Assembly: GCA_964449985.1 (NCBI GenBank) | Contig: CAYVCG010000001.1 | Span: 3,525-67,524 of the forward strand | Length of the DNA stretch: 64,000 nt | Origin: CAYVCG01 sp964449985 | GTDB lineage: Bacteria > Bacillota > Clostridia > Lachnospirales > WRAX01 | Reading direction: 5' to 3' | Shown: in pieces, positions 45,947 through 53,931 of the stretch | Position numbering within the stretch: position 1 is the stretch's first letter | How the letters are laid out: each line of letters opens with the position of its first letter | Translations under genes and position numbers: made by a program | Notes under the pieces: generated by a model | What the model saw: the letters and a program-made list of their open reading frames with translations, nothing else | Database searches by the model: none | What the model was told of the DNA's origin: nothing

Positions 45947-45971
45947 ATAGGGTGGAATTTTTATCCACCCT
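45947..45971 (-). terminator. Terminator, left copy flanking repeat d
   Basis: On the minus strand AGGGTGGA pairs with TCCACCCT around a 7-nt loop and is followed by ATTTTTATT. It would end the SPFH/Tim44 transcript. The 19 bases at 45953-45971 recur exactly at 46106-46124. Confidence 0.75.
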
Positions 45972-46105
45972 CACGATATTGACAAATACTAAAATTTCTA
46001 ACGGACGGCCAATGGCCGCCCCTACAAATGGCGTAAAACCAGAATTTCTGTAGGGGCGCGCATTGCGCGCCCGTATTGTTCGATAAATTGTCCACAGCCT
46101 AAGGT
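45972..46105 (-). repeat. Dispersed MITE-like repeat, copy d (inverted)
   Basis: A 134-bp element that, read on the minus strand, matches copy c along its length. Shared features are ATCGAACAATACGG, the palindrome GGGCGCGCAATGCGCGCCC, CCCTACAGAAATTC, the second arm GGGGCGGCCATTGGCCGTCC and TTAGAAATTTTAGTATTTGTC. Both palindromic arms are intact, making it the best-preserved copy. It is flanked by a 19-bp exact direct repeat that belongs to a terminator hairpin. Confidence 0.8.
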
Positions 46106-46143
46106 TGGAATTTTTATCCACCCTATTCCACAATATTCAAATC

Positions 46144-47103
46144 CTAATACCCTCTAACACTGTTTATCTCACACAGCACCCAGTCAAACTTACCTGTTGT
46201 TATAACGCTGTCACAATACTGGCATTGTCCGGATGATGTTATATCAGTCGGCGCGCCACAATTAGGACAGTTAGTCGTGCTTAGGTTGCTTGTAGACGGA
46301 TTCGTTTTTGTATCCGCGCTGCGTATAAATTTCAGCAAGTATGCCATACGATATACTTTATTAGGATCTCCGCGCAATACCTTGCCGGTTTCATCGTCGA
46401 TAAAGTAGTCATTCATCTTCGCATTTAAATAAACGGTCAGATAAGCATAATCTTCATCCTTTGAATATGCTGTCAAATACGCATCATTTACGCAAATATT
46501 TTCCACGATATTAGTCCTTTTGTTATCAATATGCTCTTGAAGCTGCAACTGATGCGTCTTGAAAAGCGTATCGTTTTCGAAAGGCCTTGCCAATTTCCAA
46601 TCACGTTTGGTCCATGCTGTTTGAAGCTGAACAAACACTTCTTTTGACCATGAAATAAACTTATCTGATGAGAATAACTGGTCTTCCTCTTTTATTTGCG
46701 CTGATATCGCCTCAGTGTTATTCGGATGGTTTTGAGGTATTTGCGAACTGTCTAACGGGCGCAGGTTTTTATCCGAAGAACTGCTATTGCGGCTTACACT
46801 CTTGCCAATAAACACTAGAACTATAACAACAACAATTAATCCAACAAATCCCAACGGCCCATTCGTAAAGAACAGCAAAATAATCCATATCAAAAAGTCA
46901 CTAGAATCGCCGTTACTACTGCCATAACCTCCGTCGTATCCTCCCCCGTCAAAGCTTCCTCCATCTGAATCATAACTATTAAAATTCCCAACATCTGCCA
47001 TGGCATAACGTGGGCTAAGATTAATCGTGATGTTTACAGTCCCAACTGTTATACACACCATAACAACAATATATAGCAGCCGCCTAATCATGTTATTCTT
47101 CAT
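46144..47103 (-). CDS. Tim44-like domain membrane protein with zinc ribbon
   Basis: A ~319-residue membrane protein. It has an N-terminal hydrophobic signal/anchor (about 5-25), a Gly/Asp/Ser-rich linker (about 38-70) and a second membrane helix (about 75-102). A Tim44-like (NTF2-fold) domain (about 140-265; FVQLQTAWTKRDWKLARPF) and a C-terminal zinc ribbon (CPNCGAP ... CQYCDSVI) follow. The ATG at 47103 has GGGAGAG 8 nt upstream. It is 35 bp downstream of an SPFH gene, an arrangement like the B. subtilis ydjGHI locus that acts with PspA. A membrane-stress role is inferred. Confidence 0.85.
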   Translation of the reverse strand: MKNNMIRRLLYIVVMVCITVGTVNITINLSPRYAMADVGNFNSYDSDGGSFDGGGYDGGYGSSNGDSSDFLIWIILLFFTNGPLGFVGLIVVVIVLVFIGKSVSRNSSSSDKNLRPLDSSQIPQNHPNNTEAISAQIKEEDQLFSSDKFISWSKEVFVQLQTAWTKRDWKLARPFENDTLFKTHQLQLQEHIDNKRTNIVENICVNDAYLTAYSKDEDYAYLTVYLNAKMNDYFIDDETGKVLRGDPNKVYRMAYLLKFIRSADTKTNPSTSNLSTTNCPNCGAPTDITSSGQCQYCDSVITTGKFDWVLCEINSVRGY

Positions 47104-47138
47104 AACATACTCTCCCAATCATTTTTATTAGCACAAGG

Positions 47139-48389
47139 TTATTTTGCAGCGCCGCATTCCGGGCAGAACTTAACAGGCTTTTCGCTAACAAAACCACAAG
47201 CAGGGCATTTAAGCGAAGGCTCCGAAGGCTTTGGAGAACCACATTCTCCGCAGAACTTAGACATAGCGCTATTTTCATTGCCACAGGAGCACTTCCAAGA
47301 ACCGCTTTGGGCAGGATTTGGCTTGCCGCAGGAAGAACAGAATTTTGTGCTGTTGGTTTCGCCACAAGAGCATCGCCATAAGTTGCTGACATGTTTAAAC
47401 GTCCGACTAGGCTCGGGCATATTTTGAATAAAAGAGCCCATATTATTCATAGCTTGGCCGGCAAGATTCATGCCAAAAACACCCATAGCAACTCCGCCGC
47501 TATTGTTTGCCGCATTGACCATAGCATCTGCACCGGCGGATGCCAAAAGACCGCCTGCCGCATTTTTATCGGAAAAGAACATAGCATCAGACATTTTCTC
47601 GACCCTCGCCTGAGACTTACTATCAAGGGTAATCCCGTTTATGCCAACGGAAACTATGACAATACCGCGATTTTGTGTCCATGCGCTGTCCAAAATATCA
47701 TTCATATATTCAGTTATTTCTGTGCCTCTGGATGAAAGCTTGTTATAAGGAACATTCTGTTTGTTTATAACCTCGTTAAGCTTCGTCATAAATTCGGGCT
47801 TTATTCTTGACGAATACTCATCCGCTGTATACACTTCTGCAACAGTTCCCACAACGTTTTCAACAAACGCAATCGGATCTATAATTTTAAAGCTATATGA
47901 ACCGTGATATTTAAGATTAATAGCCCTGTATTGCGGATCCTCATAAGGAACAGGCTCTGGAGTTCCAAAAAGGTTGTCTAATATCTCTTTAGTATTTACA
48001 TAATATATCCGCATATCCTTGCCGCTTTCGCCGCCCATTTTAATACGCTCGACCGATTTGTCAAATATCCTTTTTAAACCACCATATAAACCTTGAGCAT
48101 CAAAAAAACTGGATTCAGAACCGCTCTGGAAAACATATTCCCCCGCTTCCGCAACAAATTCACGCACAAGCCCATTATCGGTTATAATACAAGCGACACC
48201 GGCAGGAACAACTATTCTAGAACCGTTTGTGATAACGCCTTCATTGCTTTTAGTATTTGCGCCACGCTCTGTTCTTCTGTAAATCCTGCGCATCAAATCA
48301 CGTGGTTTCATATCAGCTGTAAAAAAATCATAATATTGATCAGATAATGTACTTTTAGCGGATGTTATTGCTGCCTTGATTAAGCCCAT
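47139..48389 (-). CDS. SPFH-domain protein with C-terminal zinc ribbons (YdjI-like)
   Basis: A ~416-residue protein of the virion-core/YdjI-like SPFH group. The SPFH core (about 40-260) includes VVPAGVACIITDNGLV and the stomatin-like strand pattern. Residues ~280-325 are Gly/Ala/Met-rich. The C-terminus holds three zinc-ribbon modules (CSCGETNSTKFCSSCGKP, CSCGNENSAMSKFCGECG, CPACGFVSEKPVKFCPECG). Such proteins oligomerise at the membrane and recruit partners. ATG at 48389 is 7 nt after AGAGGA; ATG at 48392 is an alternative. No pspA gene is in this window. Confidence 0.88.
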   Translation of the reverse strand: MGLIKAAITSAKSTLSDQYYDFFTADMKPRDLMRRIYRRTERGANTKSNEGVITNGSRIVVPAGVACIITDNGLVREFVAEAGEYVFQSGSESSFFDAQGLYGGLKRIFDKSVERIKMGGESGKDMRIYYVNTKEILDNLFGTPEPVPYEDPQYRAINLKYHGSYSFKIIDPIAFVENVVGTVAEVYTADEYSSRIKPEFMTKLNEVINKQNVPYNKLSSRGTEITEYMNDILDSAWTQNRGIVIVSVGINGITLDSKSQARVEKMSDAMFFSDKNAAGGLLASAGADAMVNAANNSGGVAMGVFGMNLAGQAMNNMGSFIQNMPEPSRTFKHVSNLWRCSCGETNSTKFCSSCGKPNPAQSGSWKCSCGNENSAMSKFCGECGSPKPSEPSLKCPACGFVSEKPVKFCPECGAAK

Positions 48390-48583
48390 CATGCATTCCT
48401 CTTTTCATTATTTATTTAATCTTGTTTAGAAGTTTATAATTATATAAACGCAAAATGGTTTCATTTTGATTATACAAAAAAACATATTATTACTCAATAA
48501 ATAAATTTAAAAACTTATGGAATAGTATGGATATAAGATGATATAATTATGCTGTTAAAAGACATCGTGAAAGGAATTTTATT

Positions 48584-49432
48584 ATGCCGGGAATGCTTTA
48601 TGTTTGCGCAACACCTATAGGGAATTTGGAAGATATAACGCTTAGGGTCTTACGGGTGTTAAAAGAGGTTGATTTTATAGCGGCGGAAGACACAAGACAC
48701 ACTCAAAAACTGCTTAATTATTATGATATTAAAGCAGCCCTGACAAGTTATCATGAGCACAACAAAAAAACAAAGGGCATGGAAATAATAAAACGTATTT
48801 TAAACGGCGAAACTGCCGCCCTTGTTACAGATGCAGGAATGCCAGGCATTTCTGACCCCGGCGAGGATTTAATACGGCTGTGTTATGAAAACGGCATAGA
48901 GGTTACTGTATGCCCGGGCGCTTGTGCTTCTGTAATGGCGCTCGTGCTTTCCGGCCTGCCCACACGCAGATTCTGCTTTGAAGGTTTTTTGCCAACTAAT
49001 AAAAAAGAGCGCAAACAGATACTTGATTTAGTTAAAGCAGAAACTCGAACTATTATATTTTATGAAGCGCCTCACCGTTTATTAGAAACGATGGAAACAC
49101 TGTATGAAACATTAGGAAATAGAGAAGCAACCGTGCTTCGTGAGCTCACAAAGCAGCATGAAACAATAGTGAGAGGAACGCTTTCCTCACTAATAGATAA
49201 GTTCAAAACGACAGAACCCCGTGGCGAGATTGTGCTTGTTATTCATGGGGTTGATATCGGCGGGCTTTTGGATGAAGAAAGGGCAAAATGGCTCGAAACA
49301 TCTATCAAAGACCATGTATCGATGTATATCGGCCAAGGCATGAGTAAAATGGACGCTATGAAAAAAGCAGCTAAAGACAGGGGAGTTTCCAAAAGCGATA
49401 TATATAAAGAGTTGATTGATGATATTCAATAA
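48584..49432 (+). CDS. rsmI: 16S rRNA (cytidine(1402)-2'-O)-methyltransferase
   Basis: Methylates the ribose of C1402 in 16S rRNA. The 282 residues carry the tetrapyrrole-methylase-fold motifs CATPIGNLEDITLRVLRVL, AAEDTRHT and TDAGMPGISDPGEDL, and FYEAPHRLLETM. The ATG has AAAGGA about 9 nt upstream. It is monocistronic, with a bidirectional terminator after it. Confidence 0.95.
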   Translation: MPGMLYVCATPIGNLEDITLRVLRVLKEVDFIAAEDTRHTQKLLNYYDIKAALTSYHEHNKKTKGMEIIKRILNGETAALVTDAGMPGISDPGEDLIRLCYENGIEVTVCPGACASVMALVLSGLPTRRFCFEGFLPTNKKERKQILDLVKAETRTIIFYEAPHRLLETMETLYETLGNREATVLRELTKQHETIVRGTLSSLIDKFKTTEPRGEIVLVIHGVDIGGLLDEERAKWLETSIKDHVSMYIGQGMSKMDAMKKAAKDRGVSKSDIYKELIDDIQ

Positions 49433-49451
49433 TCAAACCTACTTAATAAAC

Positions 49452-49474
49452 AACCCCGCCCAATTGGCGAGGTT
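49452..49474. terminator. Bidirectional terminator between rsmI and the DUF2974-like gene
   Basis: AACCCCGCC pairs with GGCGAGGTT around CAATT, with TA-rich tracts on both sides. It lies between convergent genes. Confidence 0.7.
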
Positions 49475-49482
49475 ATTAATTA

Positions 49483-50619
49483 TTATTGCTTCTTTTGATG
49501 GTCATCAAGTAAACCATCCAAAAATGTTATGCATTTTTCTTCCATAGCCGTTATAAAGTCTTTATGCGTTGCTTTCTCTAGCTTTGGAAGCTCTTCGTGC
49601 CTAACCCCAAGCATAATAAATTTATTAATAACATCCATAATAGTCGGCATTATATGCTTTGCATTTGATACAACTCCCATAAGCAGCTCATTTATAAATA
49701 TTGCATCGGGATAATGAGACCATACAAAGCCTTCAAAATCAAAGGGATTTACTAAAACGCCATTCTCGTCTTCAAACCTGCGGTTCATTTTCAATGTTTC
49801 AACCTTTTCATAATGTACAAGTAACCTGCCCACAATATCATTTTCGGCAACTTTGTTGCTAAAATTCGCCGCTTGCAGCCTAGCCTTATAATTGCGATTT
49901 TCCAGCGCAACTTCCATTGGCAATCCAATACCGTCTATAGAAGCACCACCCATATTATCAAAGTATGACGCAAGATATATTGCAAGGCCTCCTCCTTTGG
50001 AATGCCCAAAGGCACTGTATTTAGTCTTGCTGTCGCCGTATTTGGCCTTAATATCTTTAACAAACGACACAAGCGGAGCAAAATTGCTTGATGATCCAAA
50101 TATCATATTAAAATTATCGCGCCAATCCTCTGATTTGAATATTTCAGTCCATTTTCGCTGTTTTATTTTATCGACCCAATCACCGACAAAATCAAACATT
50201 TCGCCTTCAGAACCACGGCATACGAAATAAATCTCATTTGTTGCATAGTTTTTAAACGCAAAAACAACAAGCCCAGTGCCCTTTTCATTGCCTGTCATAA
50301 CATTATCATTTTCATGGCCAATAAGAATAAGGTTTTTAAGGTTTTCATTTCTTCGCACCTCTTCAATAACCTTTTCGAAATTAAAGCGCACCCTAACCTT
50401 CTTTTTTCTAGCCAGATCCTGGCCTTTAGCCATGCCATGGGTTTGTGATCTATTGAGCATTCCTCTTTCAAAAAAAACGGCAGTATCGCCGATTCTTGTT
50501 TTGTTATTTATCAATATGTTTTTATCGGACACATAACCGTTATAATCATCTTTATTAGAAAGATCCATATAGGAATATTTAACAAGCTGCAAAATATCCA
50601 AATCAGTTAGCCCCTGCAT
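49483..50619 (-). CDS. Alpha/beta-hydrolase of the DUF2974 (Mbeg1-like) type
   Basis: Lipase-like hydrolase of 378 residues. The nucleophile elbow is FGHSKGGGLAIYLA (about 206-219), and upstream KNYATNEIYFVCRGSE matches the strand that precedes it in DUF2974 proteins. No signal peptide is seen, so it probably acts in the cytosol. Two His-containing segments in the last third (WSHYPDAIF, RHEEL) could provide the catalytic His. The natural substrate is unknown. It begins just downstream of ribF, on the same strand. Confidence 0.82.
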   Translation of the reverse strand: MQGLTDLDILQLVKYSYMDLSNKDDYNGYVSDKNILINNKTRIGDTAVFFERGMLNRSQTHGMAKGQDLARKKKVRVRFNFEKVIEEVRRNENLKNLILIGHENDNVMTGNEKGTGLVVFAFKNYATNEIYFVCRGSEGEMFDFVGDWVDKIKQRKWTEIFKSEDWRDNFNMIFGSSSNFAPLVSFVKDIKAKYGDSKTKYSAFGHSKGGGLAIYLASYFDNMGGASIDGIGLPMEVALENRNYKARLQAANFSNKVAENDIVGRLLVHYEKVETLKMNRRFEDENGVLVNPFDFEGFVWSHYPDAIFINELLMGVVSNAKHIMPTIMDVINKFIMLGVRHEELPKLEKATHKDFITAMEEKCITFLDGLLDDHQKKQ

Positions 50620-50623
50620 AATG

Positions 50624-50669
50624 AAAGCCCCCGCATAAAATGATTAATACATAATATGCATGAGGCTTT
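50624..50669 (-). terminator. Possible terminator after ribF
   Basis: AAAGCC/GGCTTT and GCATA/TATGC pair across an AT-rich loop between ribF and the next gene. The T tract is weak, so read-through is possible. Confidence 0.45.
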
Positions 50670-50676
50670 GTTTGTG

Positions 50677-51603
50677 CTATTGTATGCCATAATAATCCTT
50701 GGCTAGAGTTATATCCATTGTTATTCGTTCTTTTAGCTGCTCCACGGATTGAAACTTTATCTCATCCCGTAAAAACTTATAGAAATCTATCCAAACGGTT
50801 TTGCCGTATAAATCTCCGTCAAAACCGAAAATATAAGTCTCAATAACAGTTGTTTCGCCGTTAACCGTTGGGTTATCACCGATATTTGTAACGCTATAGT
50901 ATTCCGTGCCGTCAAACTTGGTTTTGGTAAAGTATATACCGCAGGGTGGCAAGACCTTGTTTTTATAAGGGGTTAGGTTAACTGTGGGAAAGCCGATAGT
51001 CCTCCCCAGCTTTTTGCCATGCAAAACCTTTCCCATTATAAAATACGGCCTTGTCAAATATTTTTCTATCTGCCCAAACTCTTTTTGCGATATGAGCTTT
51101 CTTATTTTGCTGCTACTAACCTTTTTCCCGTTTTCCTCAACATGGTCACAGCCTATTACAGAAACACCGTTCTTTTTGCCTAGTTCGCAAAGCATTTCAT
51201 AAGAGCCTTTTCTGTTTTTGCCAAAACGATAACCCTTTCCAACAACTATCACCTTGCATCTTAGTTGCTTAAACAAAATCTCCTCAACAAAGCATTCCGG
51301 GCCTATCATGGAAAAGTCCTTGTCAAAAGGATATTCTATATAAAAATCTATCCCAATATCCTGCAAGAGGAAAGACTTTTCTTCAGGGGATGTTATTGTC
51401 TGAAAATGAGAATCATCGGTGAGTGTGGACATTGGATGAGGCGTAAATGATAAAACAGCGCTGTCCAACTTGTATTTTTGAGAACATTCCTTAACAACCG
51501 AAATCAGCTTACGGTGCCCGGTATGAAGGCCGTCAAAATTCCCTATAGTCAAAGCTGTATCGTTATGTATCAAATTTAGATTGTTATCAAAAATATGTTT
51601 CAT
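50677..51603 (-). CDS. ribF: Bifunctional riboflavin kinase / FAD synthetase
   Basis: Makes FMN from riboflavin and then FAD. The 308 residues have the nucleotidyltransferase motif IGNFDGLHTGHRKL (about 21-34), a SSSKIRKLI segment, and the flavokinase motif GRTIGFPTVNL (about 203-213) with the NIGDNPTV strand. It is last in the nusA-infB-truB-ribF operon, 16 bp after truB, the usual clostridial position. Confidence 0.95.
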   Translation of the reverse strand: MKHIFDNNLNLIHNDTALTIGNFDGLHTGHRKLISVVKECSQKYKLDSAVLSFTPHPMSTLTDDSHFQTITSPEEKSFLLQDIGIDFYIEYPFDKDFSMIGPECFVEEILFKQLRCKVIVVGKGYRFGKNRKGSYEMLCELGKKNGVSVIGCDHVEENGKKVSSSKIRKLISQKEFGQIEKYLTRPYFIMGKVLHGKKLGRTIGFPTVNLTPYKNKVLPPCGIYFTKTKFDGTEYYSVTNIGDNPTVNGETTVIETYIFGFDGDLYGKTVWIDFYKFLRDEIKFQSVEQLKERITMDITLAKDYYGIQ

Positions 51604-51619
51604 TTAAAAAAACCCCTTA

Positions 51620-52546
51620 TCAAATAAGCATTGTGACAGGCTTTAAAAACAACTCGCCTTGATCGTCAATCGTTTTATAAACGCCAACGATGTTCCCCTC
51701 ATGATCATATACAGCAATATTTTCTTCCCCGGTTATTAAATCGCTTCTGTCTGCATAGCTTGCGGCTATTTTATTGCCGTTATAAAGATATTTATGGGCT
51801 TGCTGCGAAACGATAACCTTTTTATAATCCGAAAGAATGCTTTGGAACGGCAGTATTATATTGTTTAGTTTATCTTGTTCCACAATTTCTTTAATATCGC
51901 TAAGCTTTATTGCATCAACGATATCAAACACACCTGTTCTTGTGCGCAGCAAGCTTCCCATATGAGCCCCACAGCCAAGCTTTTCGCCAATATCGCTGCA
52001 TAAAGCCCTGATATATGTGCCTTTGGAGCATGTTACATCTATTTCAAATCTATCAGGCGCAGAAAAAGACACAACATCTATTTGGCTGATGCAAACCAAG
52101 CGCTTTGGCCTCTCAATATCCTTGCCCTTCCTTGCCAAATCATAAAGCTTTTGGCCGCCTATTTTAATTGCGGAATACATAGGCGGCATCTGCATATATT
52201 CACCCAAAAACGAATCCACTGCCGCCTTTATTGCATCATAATCGCATGTTACGTTATTCCTCTCCAGTATTTCGCCTGTAGAGTCCTGCGTATCTGTTGT
52301 AATGCCTAAAACGACCTCAGCCTTATATTGCTTTTCGTCCGCCATTATATAATCTGCAAGGCGTGTTGCTTTTCCAAGGCATACCGGCAGAACACCTTCT
52401 GCATCAGGATCGAGTGTTCCCGTATGGCCTGCCTTAGCTCCGGTATACTTTGTTATGATAGCAACAACGTCATGTGATGTAAATCCTTTTTCCTTATAAA
52501 CGTTTATAACACCGTGAATATTGTTATTCCTGTATTTTTTAGCCAT
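51620..52546 (-). CDS. truB: tRNA pseudouridine(55) synthase
   Basis: Makes pseudouridine 55 in the T loop of tRNAs. The 308 residues have GVINVYKEKGFTSHDVV, the catalytic Asp in HTGTLDPDAEGVLPV (about residue 46), ATRLADYIM and KGTYIRALCSDIGEKLG. A C-terminal PUA-like extension follows. It starts 16 bp after nrnA. Confidence 0.95.
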   Translation of the reverse strand: MAKKYRNNNIHGVINVYKEKGFTSHDVVAIITKYTGAKAGHTGTLDPDAEGVLPVCLGKATRLADYIMADEKQYKAEVVLGITTDTQDSTGEILERNNVTCDYDAIKAAVDSFLGEYMQMPPMYSAIKIGGQKLYDLARKGKDIERPKRLVCISQIDVVSFSAPDRFEIDVTCSKGTYIRALCSDIGEKLGCGAHMGSLLRTRTGVFDIVDAIKLSDIKEIVEQDKLNNIILPFQSILSDYKKVIVSQQAHKYLYNGNKIAASYADRSDLITGEENIAVYDHEGNIVGVYKTIDDQGELFLKPVTMLI

Positions 52547-52562
52547 GTGGTTTCTCCGTTTA

Positions 52563-53552
52563 TTAATTTTTAAGAGCAGCCTTTAAAGCGTTTAGCATTG
52601 TTTCACAAGCCTGATCAACAGTTCCTAATAACGTTGCACCGGCGGCTTTTTTATGCCCTCCGCCGCCAAACATCCCAGCGACTTTGCTGACATCTATCTG
52701 CTTAGAGCGTATGCTGGCCTTTGTTATATTTTCAGGGCGTTCTGTAATAAGAAACGAAGCCTGCACTCCTCTTATGTTAAGCAAGTATTCAACAACGCCA
52801 TCCAAGTCGTTGTATGTAGCGTTTGCCCTTTTCATATCTTCGATTGTTAAAAAACTATATGCAATAGGATAGCTTTCATCCAAAACAAGCCTATCCAACG
52901 CTATGCCGAATATTTTTGCTTCCTCAAAGGAATGAATCTGCATAATCTCAGTGTATATATGAGAAAAATCAATACCAAGAGCAATTAGCTCCGCAGCTAT
53001 GCGCTGGGTTTTTGGGGTTGTTGAACCATGCCTAAACCCGCCCGTATCAAATATTATTCCTGTGTATATACATTCGGCTATATCCTTCGTTGGCTTAATA
53101 AACTCCGTAACAGCATCATACATTATTTCAGACGTTGAAGAAGCATCTGCCACAACAAAGTTATAATCCGCAAAGCAGACGTTGCTTATATGGTGATCAA
53201 TAACTATTTTGATAGCTGTGCGTTCATAAACCTTAAATGCTTCGGACGAAAAACGGTCTACTGATGAAGTATCCAGCGCAACAAAAGCATCTCCGGATAG
53301 TTCGGAATAATCCCCGTCATAAATAAACTCGCTGCCCTTTAAAAAAGAGTATTTGCAGGAATAATTATCCAGAAGAATCACAGGCTGTTTACCTATTTCC
53401 TTCATGCATAAAGCAAAGGCAAAACATGCCCCCACAGCGTCTCCGTCTGGGTTGATATGCCCTGCGATTATTATTTTTTTACAATCGCAGAGCGTATCCT
53501 TTAGTATTGTAAAATCATTAAAAAGGTTTTCAGGCATTGCGCGATCACTCAT
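52563..53552 (-). CDS. nrnA: DHH-family phosphoesterase (NrnA-like oligoribonuclease/pAp phosphatase)
   Basis: Degrades short oligoribonucleotides and/or pAp. The ~329 residues contain GHINPDGDAVGACFA, LDTSS, the DHH motif in VIDHHISN and the C-terminal DHHA1 glycine motif MFGGGGHKKAAG. The start is uncertain: ATGs at 53564, 53552 and 53537 are in frame. 53552 overlaps rbfA by 8 bases and is chosen. The order rbfA-nrnA-truB-ribF is the Firmicutes standard. Confidence 0.93.
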   Translation of the reverse strand: MSDRAMPENLFNDFTILKDTLCDCKKIIIAGHINPDGDAVGACFAFALCMKEIGKQPVILLDNYSCKYSFLKGSEFIYDGDYSELSGDAFVALDTSSVDRFSSEAFKVYERTAIKIVIDHHISNVCFADYNFVVADASSTSEIMYDAVTEFIKPTKDIAECIYTGIIFDTGGFRHGSTTPKTQRIAAELIALGIDFSHIYTEIMQIHSFEEAKIFGIALDRLVLDESYPIAYSFLTIEDMKRANATYNDLDGVVEYLLNIRGVQASFLITERPENITKASIRSKQIDVSKVAGMFGGGGHKKAAGATLLGTVDQACETMLNALKAALKN

Positions 53553-53916
53553 CCTCTTTATCATTATGACTTTCGCCTATTTCTTTAATTATCTCGTTTA
53601 TCCTTGCACTATATTCTATAGATTCATCAAGAATAAACTTAAATTCTGGCGTATTGCGCAAATTTATTCTTCGCGCTATTTCCTTCCTGATAAAGCCGGA
53701 TGCATTTTTTAATATTGTCATAGCTTCCTTTTTCTGTGTCTCGTCTCCAAAAACGCTGACATAAACCTTTGTATACGAAAGATCGTTTGTCGTTTCTGTT
53801 TTAATAACGCTTGCCATAGCGCCAATTCTTGGATCCTTGATGTCTGATCTTATGATATTTGCAACTTCTCGCATTATTTCGTCGTTTATTCTAACCATTC
53901 TGGTGTTATTAGCCAT
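53545..53916 (-). CDS. rbfA: Ribosome-binding factor A
   Basis: KH-fold factor that helps mature the 30S subunit 5' end of 16S rRNA. The 123 residues include RMVRINDEIMREVANIIRSD and the segment DLSYTKVYVSVFGDE, followed by the acidic C-terminus KEDE. It lies 15 bp after infB and overlaps nrnA. Confidence 0.95.
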   Translation of the reverse strand: MANNTRMVRINDEIMREVANIIRSDIKDPRIGAMASVIKTETTNDLSYTKVYVSVFGDETQKKEAMTILKNASGFIRKEIARRINLRNTPEFKFILDESIEYSARINEIIKEIGESHNDKEDE

Positions 53917-53931
53917 TTTTACTTTGCTCCT

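Noticed and set aside
48557..48572. 14-base match (GACATCGTGAAAGG) between the rsmI leader and the right end of repeat c
   Set aside because: The match covers the ribosome binding region and stops there. No other part of the repeat is present, so it is probably chance.
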